Of a stretch of 64,000 bases of DNA, positions 16,829-26,203 are shown one piece after another. The stretch's first letter is position 1. The number at the start of each line of letters is the position of its first letter. Both the position numbers and the translations under genes were made by a program. The DNA is from Saprospiraceae bacterium (GTDB lineage: Bacteria; Bacteroidota; Bacteroidia; Chitinophagales; Saprospiraceae). Location: positions 20,103 to 84,102 of the forward strand of contig JARGNR010000022.1 of assembly GCA_029212405.1 (NCBI GenBank), read 5' to 3'. The notes beneath the pieces are model-generated. The model did not search any database and was not told where the DNA came from. It saw only the letters and a list, made by a program, of their open reading frames with translations.

Positions 16829-19800
16829 TTATTTTCTACGATTGATAACCCCGTCTTTATTAGATCCTGGTTCGACAAGCTTTAATGCCGATCTAACAGG
16901 GGCTTTCATTTCCACTCGTTTTGTTGGCGGAGCCGTCAATTGACTTATCTGATCTCTATCGTAGGAAACACTACCGCCTTTCTCTTCATTAAAATAAACA
17001 GATGTTACCTTCAGGTTGGATCCACTAAAATCTCTTACCGTTGCCGTCCATTCTCCTGTATATGGGTGCACTGCTACATTTGGAACTTCACCCGCTATTT
17101 GTACAAAATCTGCCATCTTACCCGTTCTTGGATTCACGGTATTAATTCCTCTAATCTCCGTGGTACCGTCTTTAAAATTAGTAATTCTAGTTACCATCGG
17201 TACATCTAGTCCTTCAGAAACTTTAAAGATTCCCCAGATTCCATCCTGGAACGTCTGATTTCTATAATCTCTATACAAATAATCACCAGTCACCGCATTG
17301 GTGCCTCCTGCACTGTTTATCAAGAGATCAAAACTGTTAAGCGCACCTAATTGTCCTCTAGCACCTAGCCATTGAGATTTAGGGTTGAATCCCATTTTTG
17401 TAGAACGATCCGTATATGGTTCCTCCTGCCAAACATGACCATGAAGATCAAAAGTAGTTCCATCTCCTACACCACCTGGATACATCACTCTAAATCTAAC
17501 TGGAGTTCCAGCCTCTGCAACAAATGTCGGAGTTTCTGGAGCAGCAAGTACAGTGAAATTAGATACGATATCGTATACATCTACTTGATTAAAATTATTT
17601 TGACCTTGCGCATTAAAAAATTCTCTATTGGCCAATGGTTCGGATTTATAATTCAATCCAGATGTAGCTGTTTCACCAGTAACAATTATGGTACTATCTG
17701 GATACACCATTGGTTCTGAAGGAACACTAATATTGTCCTGGAACATCAATACAAATTCTCTAAATAATGGATCATCTCCTTCTTTAAAAGCTTTTTTGTC
17801 TTTGTATATATTAGCTGATGTAGGATTATTTTCGTCTTCTACCCAGTAAGAGTGTTCAGGTTCTACAATCAAAGCGCCAAATAAACCACTTACATATTGT
17901 AATAATGGATCTGGAGCAGTCAACACAACTGTACCTAATTCCACTGGTTCTGGTGTAAATGCCTTTCCATCACTATTCCATTGCCCAGCATACCATGTAT
18001 AATCAACATAATCGTTATTATAATTTTGAGCCAGCAATTGAGTCCCCAATGCATTCTGTCCAACACTAGTTCCATCACTCGTACTCACATCGTACGTCAA
18101 TAACTCTGCATGCATTCCCACGGTAAATGATGTTTCATAATCAAACTTGTTAGGAGTGGTAATGATGGTATCAATTTTTACTTTCTTCTTGACAATAGAT
18201 CTTTTATAGGTAGTATCCTGCAAAGATGCATACGTTATTGATCCTGTATTATTAACAAAATCAGGTGTGATATCATTTCGTACTTTTACTTTCAAACAAT
18301 CCCCTGCATTCGCTCTCAACACTAATGGTCTTGGTTCGTAGTCCATTGAGTTTTTAAACAATTCGATTTCATCTGTATTAATAAATATGATTGCCTTGGA
18401 GTCAAAATTTCGATGGGCTTTATTATAAGTTAATATTCCCCAATTCGGTCCATTTTGTTGATACTTGTCAATGGATATGGCTGTAACATCATAGGTTCTA
18501 ACTGGAGCATCATCTGGACAACCGCATCCAGATTTTGAAGCAGGAACTTTCACTTTTGGGTTCAATTTATTATTTGGAAGTTCATGTAAGTCATCTAACT
18601 TGTCCCTATACGATCTCATCAATCCCCACGTACCTGCTTGTAGTCCATTATCATCTGCATTTGTCAAATAGAGGTAATCTGTATTGCCTTCACTATTTCC
18701 TTTAGGGTAAGGTAACTTGAAATTCATCTCAAAGTGTTCAGACAAACTCATCATTTGAGTAGATCTAAAACCAGAATTTTCAAAAGAAGGTTCGAAATAC
18801 CATTTTACGCCGTGAATATTAAAAAAGTGAGGATTTACATGAGCTCCAACCAATGTTCTGATTTGGATTTTATCTCCATTGTATGCCCTTGCTAATGGTG
18901 TATAGGGATCTCCATCCTCCATTCCAGGGTTTAAAGCGTTGACTGGCCATTTAAACTTATTAACTCCAGGAGCAATATTGGCTCCTCCCACAGGTTGTGA
19001 GTTCATCGCATCTACGCCTCTATCTAAAAGAGAACTGAATGCATACGCTAAATCTGAAGAATGTTCTCCCCCACCTGGTGCTACACGAACAGGCAATGGT
19101 GAATTTCTATAATTCAAGGATAATGTTCCTCTATTCCCAGTGGTCACTAGTTCTGGTGCTGGTTGATTGTACACTTTTGGTGGAGGGGTGATCGCATGAT
19201 CAAAATCAATCCAACCTCTATAATTATCATTGACATTCGTTCTAAATTTTTCTCTATAATCCGTCAATTGATCTTCAGTTGCATTCGCTGGAGGATCCCA
19301 TTCTGGATAAGTCATATTCATTGAATCAATACTACCTGCTAGATAGGCTTGCTGATTATCCTGGAATTCAAACATAAATTCTCTGTACGAATCTTCTGGA
19401 TTAGCCATAGAAATAATTGCTTGCCAATCTGTTGGTCCTCCATCCATTATGCTCATAGTTTTACCACTAATTGGAGCACCTTCAGGAGTATACCCAACTT
19501 GGACATACCTTGAAGAATCTAATTGTGCAAAACCAAGTAATTCACCTGTAGAAGAACTAAGCCATTCAGAACCAGCCGGCTCAATCAATAACCCAGCATA
19601 TAGACCAATCTGCTGATGAGTAGAAGGTCCAAAATGATCATGTGTAAAAACAGTTCTTAACGTTCTGTCCACACCTTCGTTGTCATATAATGGATTTGAA
19701 TACCACCGTTGAATGGTAGTTTGTGCTCCGATCCAATTTTGTCCAGGAGGCGCATCTCCCCATATTGCCATCGGTTTATAGGCTACTAGTGTATCATTTG

Positions 19801-22645
19801 AAGGAGAAGGATTGTATGTCAAAGTATTTAGTGCTCCATCATATGGTACCTCAAGGTTTGGAACATAACGTTTTCCCTTATTTATCTCCTTAATATGATC
19901 TCTAACCAGATCTGTTGCCAATGTACCATCTTCATAGTTCCATCCATTAGCGGCACCATCTGAAGAAGTCACATCAAATTTCACTAAATGGATATGTTGG
20001 CCAATAATATCTGTAGGTGTCCTAACTTGATAATCATCTAATTCATAATATTCTGGCACCAAGTTGGTCGACCAAAACTCAACATATTCTCCAGAATTTG
20101 CTCTCATGAAAAATGGTTCTGGTGGCTTTTCTCCCGCTATTGTAGAAGCTACATCGCCCCATAATACGATCGGACGTTGTTGCGGGTAATGCCATCCCAA
20201 TTCGTTGAGGACTGCATCGACCTGAATATTTGCTGCTTTATACCGTCTTAATGTTCCGACTGCATATCCATTTTCATCGACAGCAGGATCAGCAAATGGT
20301 GCTCCAGACACAGGAGGCAATCCATTCAGTATAAAACTTCCTGGGCGTCCAGTTGGAGTCAATGTTTTATGCGTTCTAGTAGCATGAGCTTCCATCGCTA
20401 ATTTCTCATAATACGTACCTTCTTCTGGCAGTTGAATGACTTGCAAACTGTCTGTAATTTTTGTCCAGTCATATCTTGTATGATTTTCAAATACGGTTTT
20501 TCCGTCGATAATTACATTTCTTGGTAAGCCACCATTCAAAAAAGTATCTTGGTGCGTTACGCCTGAAGTTGTGGTTACTTCGCCACGTGCAAAATCCAAC
20601 GGTGGATGCGGAGCTCTTTGCCCAGCAACTCCAGGAATATAAAATGGATAACCAGGGCTTCTATCTTTGTCTTCAATTTGAATTTGGCCTTTATCTGATA
20701 ACGTTACTTTTCCTGGTAAAGGAGCCATTGGCAAAGTAGAAATAGGAACCAAGCCTGGAATAGGTGTCCCTGCATAAATTTCATTGTCAGGATAAGCTCT
20801 TGAATTTTCAGCAATTGTTCCATCATCATTCATTACAGTTCCGACTTCTAATACGTCATGTACTCTCCACATCGCCCACATGCCCTGTGCAAAGTGCGGA
20901 TAAAAATGACAATGGAAAATTTGATCTCCTACCGTTTTATTTAAATTTCCGCTACCAGAATAGACCATTTCTAAAGTATAACTTGACCCTGGATTAATGG
21001 TTTGACTATCCAGGTAATGTCCTTTATCACTATTTGGAGAATGCAACCATTGATGCGCATGTTGATGATGGACATGCGTAATCCCAGCTCCACAATGGTT
21101 GATTCTAAATTTCACATGATCACTCATATAACTGTGATATACATTTGAGGGATCATCCGGATACAATACTTTTGTCGCTCTTAAATCTGTATCGAGCTTT
21201 TCATTATCAACAGATAGAGCACCGCTTTCCAATAGAGCAGCATCTCTCAACATGAGGTCTTGTAATGTACTGTCTATAATTTGTTCGATATCTTGATCAG
21301 AACCCTTTGCCGCTAACAATGCATTGGCAGGTATATCCACGACTTGAGCAGGATCTCCCACAGCCCAAGCACTCAAGAAAAACTCTTCGTAGGCACAATC
21401 TACACATTCTGCCATTGGACCTACTTTAGCTCTATTCGCATAGATCTCAGCACCAATTCCACCCGTACCATAATTAAAAGCAAATTGATCCACTCCTCCT
21501 TGAATCGTTTGTGTGATGTCATTGATAGGATCACCTGTTTTATTATAAAATTCAGGGAAAGCTTGCACTGCATAGGGCGCTTCATGATAATGAATACTAA
21601 ATTCACGATAAGCTTGTCTTCTATTCGGTGAGGCGGGAACATTAAAAAAGGAAGGACTTTCATCATAGATTGGAAAATCTCCAGCATTAGGCCCTGTAAT
21701 CATTGCGGTCAGGTCTGAGGCAATTAATGTTCTAACATGAGGTCGTTTCTTTGGATCTTGGTATTCATACATTTGCAAAATGGGTTTACCATTTGAATCA
21801 ACAGCCCCATAATCAATAATAGGAAACCCAACATTTTCCTGATTAAAACCTGCAGGAAGGTCTTTTTTATAAGTAGTATCTCCTTCTACGGTAACCCAAT
21901 ACATTGTGGCATCAAATAGTTCTTCCTGCGTTACTTGACTTCTGTACCATTCTGCTTGAGGAGGCTCAACAACCAACGATCCAAAAAGACCATTTGAAAT
22001 CTGTCCTGCTCTAATTGTACCATCGGCAATATTGTCTGCTGTACTATGCAATACATATGTTCCTTCTGCCGCAGCAATGAGCATATACTGTGTAGATTGA
22101 TCAGGACCGATCATACCCGACTCAGAAGCAGGTACGAGACTATTCTGATTATCACCTACAAAAGAAGCATCATCATGAGAAGAGTTTGCCCATTCTGTAC
22201 CTATAATATGAACTCCTGCAAATCTTGTTGCAGGATAGATTGAATTTACAGTTTCCTGAGGAGTAGGCCATCCATCATAAAATTCCACTTCATAAAATTT
22301 GGACGTAGTATCTTTAGGAAACGGTCTTAAGTAATTTGTAAAATTAATCACCAAGACATCTCCCACATTTGCTCTTAACACGATTGGTCTTGGTCTTTTA
22401 TGATCTATCAATCTAACATTCCCTGCCTTTTTTATTTTACCTTTTTTAGGAACAATATCCGTTTCAAGGGCAAATATCATCCCTGTTGGTTGAGAAGTTC
22501 CTAACCGATTGTACATAAAGGGCTGATCTAATGCAGCCATATTTATTATAACAGTATCGCCAGAAAGAGTTGGAGGTTGGTCGGTTTGAGCAAACATAGA
22601 AATACTGCAAACCATAGACAAGAGAAGAATCTTGATGACTTTCAT
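16829..22645 (-). CDS. Giant exported multicopper oxidase-like protein with multiple cupredoxin domains
   Basis: The ATG at 22645 gives a signal peptide MKVIKILLLSMVCSISMFAQ and a 1938-aa product; the longer reading frame upstream lacks sense as an export signal. Copper-type motifs are spread over tandem cupredoxin units: GITHVHHQHAHQW (H524-H531), IFHCHFYPHFAQGMW (H578, C579, H580, H584, M589; the HCH-x3-H-x3-GM signature of the type 1/type 3 sites), GQHIHLVKF (884-886), THDHFGPSTHQQ (1002-1010), HVNPHFFNIHG (1269-1278) and FDLHGHVW (1735-1737). Very long multicopper oxidases of this kind include Mn(II) oxidases of the MnxG/McoA type, but the substrate cannot be told from sequence. It heads the long minus-strand operon, together with Sco and cytochrome genes. 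Confidence 0.85.
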   Translation of the reverse strand: MKVIKILLLSMVCSISMFAQTDQPPTLSGDTVIINMAALDQPFMYNRLGTSQPTGMIFALETDIVPKKGKIKKAGNVRLIDHKRPRPIVLRANVGDVLVINFTNYLRPFPKDTTSKFYEVEFYDGWPTPQETVNSIYPATRFAGVHIIGTEWANSSHDDASFVGDNQNSLVPASESGMIGPDQSTQYMLIAAAEGTYVLHSTADNIADGTIRAGQISNGLFGSLVVEPPQAEWYRSQVTQEELFDATMYWVTVEGDTTYKKDLPAGFNQENVGFPIIDYGAVDSNGKPILQMYEYQDPKKRPHVRTLIASDLTAMITGPNAGDFPIYDESPSFFNVPASPNRRQAYREFSIHYHEAPYAVQAFPEFYNKTGDPINDITQTIQGGVDQFAFNYGTGGIGAEIYANRAKVGPMAECVDCAYEEFFLSAWAVGDPAQVVDIPANALLAAKGSDQDIEQIIDSTLQDLMLRDAALLESGALSVDNEKLDTDLRATKVLYPDDPSNVYHSYMSDHVKFRINHCGAGITHVHHQHAHQWLHSPNSDKGHYLDSQTINPGSSYTLEMVYSGSGNLNKTVGDQIFHCHFYPHFAQGMWAMWRVHDVLEVGTVMNDDGTIAENSRAYPDNEIYAGTPIPGLVPISTLPMAPLPGKVTLSDKGQIQIEDKDRSPGYPFYIPGVAGQRAPHPPLDFARGEVTTTSGVTHQDTFLNGGLPRNVIIDGKTVFENHTRYDWTKITDSLQVIQLPEEGTYYEKLAMEAHATRTHKTLTPTGRPGSFILNGLPPVSGAPFADPAVDENGYAVGTLRRYKAANIQVDAVLNELGWHYPQQRPIVLWGDVASTIAGEKPPEPFFMRANSGEYVEFWSTNLVPEYYELDDYQVRTPTDIIGQHIHLVKFDVTSSDGAANGWNYEDGTLATDLVRDHIKEINKGKRYVPNLEVPYDGALNTLTYNPSPSNDTLVAYKPMAIWGDAPPGQNWIGAQTTIQRWYSNPLYDNEGVDRTLRTVFTHDHFGPSTHQQIGLYAGLLIEPAGSEWLSSSTGELLGFAQLDSSRYVQVGYTPEGAPISGKTMSIMDGGPTDWQAIISMANPEDSYREFMFEFQDNQQAYLAGSIDSMNMTYPEWDPPANATEDQLTDYREKFRTNVNDNYRGWIDFDHAITPPPKVYNQPAPELVTTGNRGTLSLNYRNSPLPVRVAPGGGEHSSDLAYAFSSLLDRGVDAMNSQPVGGANIAPGVNKFKWPVNALNPGMEDGDPYTPLARAYNGDKIQIRTLVGAHVNPHFFNIHGVKWYFEPSFENSGFRSTQMMSLSEHFEMNFKLPYPKGNSEGNTDYLYLTNADDNGLQAGTWGLMRSYRDKLDDLHELPNNKLNPKVKVPASKSGCGCPDDAPVRTYDVTAISIDKYQQNGPNWGILTYNKAHRNFDSKAIIFINTDEIELFKNSMDYEPRPLVLRANAGDCLKVKVRNDITPDFVNNTGSITYASLQDTTYKRSIVKKKVKIDTIITTPNKFDYETSFTVGMHAELLTYDVSTSDGTSVGQNALGTQLLAQNYNNDYVDYTWYAGQWNSDGKAFTPEPVELGTVVLTAPDPLLQYVSGLFGALIVEPEHSYWVEDENNPTSANIYKDKKAFKEGDDPLFREFVLMFQDNISVPSEPMVYPDSTIIVTGETATSGLNYKSEPLANREFFNAQGQNNFNQVDVYDIVSNFTVLAAPETPTFVAEAGTPVRFRVMYPGGVGDGTTFDLHGHVWQEEPYTDRSTKMGFNPKSQWLGARGQLGALNSFDLLINSAGGTNAVTGDYLYRDYRNQTFQDGIWGIFKVSEGLDVPMVTRITNFKDGTTEIRGINTVNPRTGKMADFVQIAGEVPNVAVHPYTGEWTATVRDFSGSNLKVTSVYFNEEKGGSVSYDRDQISQLTAPPTKRVEMKAPVRSALKLVEPGSNKDGVINRRK

Positions 22646-22947
22646 TTTATTGGGGTTTATTATAAAATATCCAAAAACAATGGGTCTAAAATAATAAATA
22701 TCAATAATAAATAAGAAAATACAACGCAATAATCAAGAACACTAATCTTACCTTCCTAAGTAAAACTTTATTCACCATTTTAACACCACACCCCGAAATA
22801 TAATAAATATAAATCGATTAATCCCCCTATTGAATCAATTATAATTGAATTACAGGTATAAATACGTATGAAAATGGCCTATTAAAATAGTCTTGGAAAC
22901 TTAATTGAATGGGAATGTATGTACAATTTATATAATACGAATTTCCA
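22646..22947. other. 302-bp intergenic region upstream of the multicopper oxidase operon
   Basis: No gene is supported here. It is very AT-rich and must hold the promoter of the oxidase operon. A perfect 14-bp palindrome lies at 22835-22848. I found no clear Bacteroidota TAnnTTTG -7 element on the minus strand. Confidence 0.7.
22835..22848. promoter_or_regulatory. Perfect 14-bp palindrome, candidate operator
   Basis: TCAATTATAATTGA is identical to its reverse complement. It lies 190 bp upstream of the multicopper oxidase start. Given the AT-rich context a chance occurrence is possible, so this is only a candidate site for a dimeric regulator. Confidence 0.3.
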
Positions 22948-23787
22948 CTATTTCCCATTCCTTCTCGACTTTTCCAATGCATCGACATAAGCTTTGTGCG
23001 CAATTCGCTGCTTTTCTATACACTCAGATAATGTACCTTCAGGAATTGTGTGTTGAATATCGTAATGGCCATAATTATCGGTACCAGAAGCTATCAATAG
23101 TGGATGATGATGCGAACTTTGGGAAACGGTATCAGCAATATATCGAATAGCAAAACCCATTCTTCGTATTCCTGAAACATTGGCATTTGAACCATGAATA
23201 GTATTGACATGATGCAATGACATTTGCCCTGCTTTTAATTCTACATCTAAGATCTTGTCTTCCATAGAGGAAACATCTACCGTAGTTCCTCGTTTCAAAA
23301 GATTATTTTCAGTAGGATCAAGATAGTGTTCATACAAGTTTTTGTGGGTCCCTGGAATTACTCTAAGACATCCATTTTCGATGGTACTATCTGCAAGAGC
23401 CACCCAGGCAGACACATATTCATAGGTATTCAATTTCATATTATAGGAATCCTGGTGCCATGAAACAAACTTTTGATCATTAGGATGTTTATGAAATAAC
23501 GTAGACCCATGAACTAATACATTTGGACCTAGAATAGCCTTGATGGGAGCCAAAATCTTAGGATGCATGACCAGTTTGTGTGCCCAAGGAAAAAAGTGGT
23601 GCAACATTGCAAAACTGGAATACGTAACTCGATCTCCCAATAATGCTTCTTGTTCTAAAAAGGAATTTCTATAATATTCAACTTCCTCAGGAGTTAATAA
23701 GTCCATCGGAAATGAAACTCCATCTCTATCAAATTCTTCGACAAATGACGATTGATTATTTTGATCTAACATTTTTAAAAAAGGCAT
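22948..23787 (-). CDS. Phytanoyl-CoA dioxygenase (PhyH) family Fe(II)/2-oxoglutarate oxygenase
   Basis: This 279-aa cytoplasmic protein has the PhyH double-stranded beta-helix pattern. The iron ligands are visible: SWHQDSY gives H111 and D113, and HHVNTIHGSNAN gives the distal H198. R208 or R215, after the distal His, would bind 2-oxoglutarate. Other landmarks are the N-terminal FDRDGVSFPMDLLTPEEVEYYR and NGCLRVIPGTHK. Family members hydroxylate, or occasionally halogenate, small molecules; here the Asp ligand argues against halogenation. It lies upstream of the oxidase operon on the same strand and is divergent from a second PhyH gene, so both may serve the same pathway. Confidence 0.85.
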   Translation of the reverse strand: MPFLKMLDQNNQSSFVEEFDRDGVSFPMDLLTPEEVEYYRNSFLEQEALLGDRVTYSSFAMLHHFFPWAHKLVMHPKILAPIKAILGPNVLVHGSTLFHKHPNDQKFVSWHQDSYNMKLNTYEYVSAWVALADSTIENGCLRVIPGTHKNLYEHYLDPTENNLLKRGTTVDVSSMEDKILDVELKAGQMSLHHVNTIHGSNANVSGIRRMGFAIRYIADTVSQSSHHHPLLIASGTDNYGHYDIQHTIPEGTLSECIEKQRIAHKAYVDALEKSRRNGK

Positions 23788-23956
23788 TTTGGTGGCTTTA
23801 TGTGTGGTAATATATATACTTTATTATGATTATTTTGCAATAAAGAGAAGATTAGTTTCTTTCTGAATATTCCAGTATTAATTTTTAGTTTCCAAAAGAA
23901 TTAGAATTACATTAGCACGATAGAAGGAATTTAAAATAACACCAAAACACCAAATA

Positions 23957-24802
23957 ATGGACTTTACCCCCATCACTAAAGACCAAATTAATTCATTCAA
24001 AAAGGATGGATTTCTGGTAGTGAGAAATGCATTGAACCCAGAGCAGAATCAAGCGGTAAGAGATGCATGTGATAGATTAGCGCACAACTTTCTAAATAAA
24101 GGTGAAGTTCTCAATAAGCCATGGTACAATGACCTGGATATGAGGCCTGGTCTCTTGTACGAAAAAGCATTATTAGACTTAGTTACAAATTCTACCACCG
24201 TACCGCTAGTCGTACAATTACTCACCCCAAACATTCATTTACATTCCACTGCTCTAACCTACAAAAATCCTGAAAATCCGGAGTATCCCATGTACCGAAG
24301 AGGATGGCATAGAGATATTCGCATTCCAAGAGATTTGGGTCATACCCATTTGCCCATGGTAGGCATTAAGATTTGTTACTGTTTATCTGATTTTTCTGAA
24401 CCCGATTCAGGAATGACATTAATGGCAAGAAAAAGTCATCTCGATCAAGAACCATTAAGAATCCCAAAAGATGGAGTAGATCCAATAGGTCAAGATGTCT
24501 GCGAATTAAAATTGAATGAGGGAGATGCAGTACTTTTTGAAAATAGAATCTTTCACACGGCTACTCCAAATAGAACAAGCCGTGTAGCAAAAAGGATCAT
24601 ATATGGATATGCATTTCGATGGATGAAACAAGAAGTTTATCTAGATCCTCCAGATGAAGAATTATTAAAAATTTCAGATCCTATTACAAAACAACTTCTT
24701 GGTGGATATCGAGATATAGATACGAGGGCTTGGGCACTGGAAGACTGGGCCATAAAACATAAGGTAATGCCCGATCGAGTCCCATGGCATGTAGAAGCAT
24801 AA
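23957..24802 (+). CDS. Phytanoyl-CoA dioxygenase (PhyH) family oxygenase, second copy
   Basis: This 281-aa protein is divergent from the first PhyH gene across a 169-bp shared promoter gap. Landmarks are the N-terminal INSFKKDGFLVVRNAL, the HxD pair in GWHRDIRI (H118, D120), PDSGMTLMARKSHL, the distal His in RIFHTATPNRTS (H200) and following basic residues (R209, R213) for 2-oxoglutarate. All ligands needed for an active Fe(II)/2-oxoglutarate enzyme are present. Apart from the fold it is not very close to the first copy, which suggests separate substrates. It is followed after 152 bp by the unknown Rossmann-like gene. Confidence 0.85.
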   Translation: MDFTPITKDQINSFKKDGFLVVRNALNPEQNQAVRDACDRLAHNFLNKGEVLNKPWYNDLDMRPGLLYEKALLDLVTNSTTVPLVVQLLTPNIHLHSTALTYKNPENPEYPMYRRGWHRDIRIPRDLGHTHLPMVGIKICYCLSDFSEPDSGMTLMARKSHLDQEPLRIPKDGVDPIGQDVCELKLNEGDAVLFENRIFHTATPNRTSRVAKRIIYGYAFRWMKQEVYLDPPDEELLKISDPITKQLLGGYRDIDTRAWALEDWAIKHKVMPDRVPWHVEA

Positions 24803-24954
24803 CATCAACAAATCGAAGTACATTTTTAAATTTGGCGTTCTATAGTTCGCATTAGGTAAAACCAACGATTTGAGTATATTTGTTTCAAAGGCTGTTTATT
24901 CACAGATCAAATAATTAAAAATCAACCTCTTTTTCAGTAAATAAAAACCAACCA

Positions 24955-25722
24955 ATGTCTTTAGCCCCAAGAGCATTCAACAGAAATATTTTCAGCAACA
25001 GAGAACAAGTCTACTATGGCACAGATGATGGCAGTAGAGATGGGTCATTTGGAGAATTCAAAGCCATCACTGAACACTATACTAATGTTTCAGCTGACCG
25101 AAAAGAAGATATCCATATGATCAGTGTAATTGGTGGATTATATGGTCTCAACCTCATTCACCTTTGGAAGCCCAAAAAGATTACCTTTTTTGACATTAAT
25201 CCGCTAGCCATAATTTATTTTAATCTAATTCTTCATGTATGGACAACCAGTGATTCCCCTGAACACTTTTTGGAACGACTGACCAATGGAGATTATGAAG
25301 CGACTACCGAAGATGAAATTTTTATAAAAGAAAACATTCAAATTGTACAAAAGACAGGCACTATTTCTGCAGACAGAGGAGCATTCAGCTCTCATGACAG
25401 AGATTTAGAGAATAGTTGGAGATTGGCTCTAGAAAATTTTGATGAAACAAAAAAGTATCTGCTAGAAGCTGAAATTACTATTCGGACAGAGCCCATGGAA
25501 GGGGAAAATTTTAAGGAGATGATACGATCCAAGTCTCATCACTGGATTTATGCGTCCAACATTACCCAGTTTCATTTTTTTGAATTAGAAATACTAGAGC
25601 CTAGTAATGTTGTGCTATTGCAAATTCATCATGAAGATGCTCAATTATTGGACTTGGCAGAATACGCAGGAAAGCCCGTTATTGTAAAATTTGAATATCC
25701 AATTCGCGTTGAAACGAAGTAA
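24955..25722 (+). CDS. Unrecognised Rossmann-like (possibly SAM-binding) protein, paralogue 1
   Basis: I do not recognise a named family. The 255-aa product is clearly paralogous to the 29482-30237 gene over its whole length. The shared core reads DIHMISV-x-GGLYGLN then LWKPKK-x-T-x-FDINP, which looks like strand 1, a glycine loop, strand 2 and its terminal acidic residue in a SAM- or nucleotide-binding Rossmann fold. Both also share an N-terminal APRAFNR and YYGTDDGS-type block, an IRTEPME segment and WIYASNITQFHFF near residue 190. No signal peptide is present. It sits 53 bp upstream of RidA and so is likely co-transcribed with it. A methyl- or aminopropyl-transferase role is a guess from the fold. 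Confidence 0.6.
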   Translation: MSLAPRAFNRNIFSNREQVYYGTDDGSRDGSFGEFKAITEHYTNVSADRKEDIHMISVIGGLYGLNLIHLWKPKKITFFDINPLAIIYFNLILHVWTTSDSPEHFLERLTNGDYEATTEDEIFIKENIQIVQKTGTISADRGAFSSHDRDLENSWRLALENFDETKKYLLEAEITIRTEPMEGENFKEMIRSKSHHWIYASNITQFHFFELEILEPSNVVLLQIHHEDAQLLDLAEYAGKPVIVKFEYPIRVETK

Positions 25723-25775
25723 ATCTTTACACATAAAACTATACTACTCATAATTAAAAGCTCAACACTAGTTTA

Positions 25776-26174
25776 ATGAAAAAAATTCGAATAGAAACGA
25801 ATGCTGCACCTCCCTCTACTGGTACACATTCTCAAGCACTGCGAGTTGGGGATATGGTCTATACCATCGGTCAAACGGGTCGCGATCCAAAAACGGGTAT
25901 ACTCAAAGAAGGAGTAGAAGCTCAAACTCAACAAATGTTAGATAATCTTAAAGCTATACTGGAAGCTGCAGGTTGTACACCAGCCGATATCGTCCGAGTA
26001 ACGCTCATCATGAAAGATCTAAAAAATTATAAGGTGATCGATCATATTTATGCTGCGTGGCTACCAGATCGTGGGGAAGCTCCCTATCCAGTACGAACTT
26101 CTTTGGTTGCAAAAGAACTGCCAGCAGGAGCATTAGTACTTATGGATGTGATTGCAGTGTACCCAAGCATTTAA
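25776..26174 (+). CDS. RidA/YjgF family reactive-intermediate deaminase
   Basis: This 132-aa protein has the normal RidA length and signature: YTIGQTGRDPKTGIL, QTQQMLDNLKAILEAAG, the IVRVTLIMKDLKNY strand, and the C-terminal PYPVRTSLVAKELPAGALVLMDVIA, which includes the conserved Arg that binds the carboxylate of enamine or imine intermediates. RidA trimers hydrolyse reactive 2-aminoacrylate-like imines to keto acids, and Rid paralogues appear in biosynthetic clusters where imines form. Here it is flanked by two oxygenases and the unknown Rossmann-like genes, so removing an imine made by cluster chemistry is plausible. Confidence 0.9.
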   Translation: MKKIRIETNAAPPSTGTHSQALRVGDMVYTIGQTGRDPKTGILKEGVEAQTQQMLDNLKAILEAAGCTPADIVRVTLIMKDLKNYKVIDHIYAAWLPDRGEAPYPVRTSLVAKELPAGALVLMDVIAVYPSI

Positions 26175-26203
26175 AGTAGATTTCTCAAAAGAATTATGAA
26201 TGT

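Noticed and set aside
22646..22729. 28-codon N-terminal extension of the multicopper oxidase
   Set aside because: The internal ATG at 22645 begins a perfect signal peptide; the extension would bury it.
22948..23787. PhyH oxygenase as a halogenase
   Set aside because: The HxD Asp is present; non-heme halogenases have Ala or Gly at this position.
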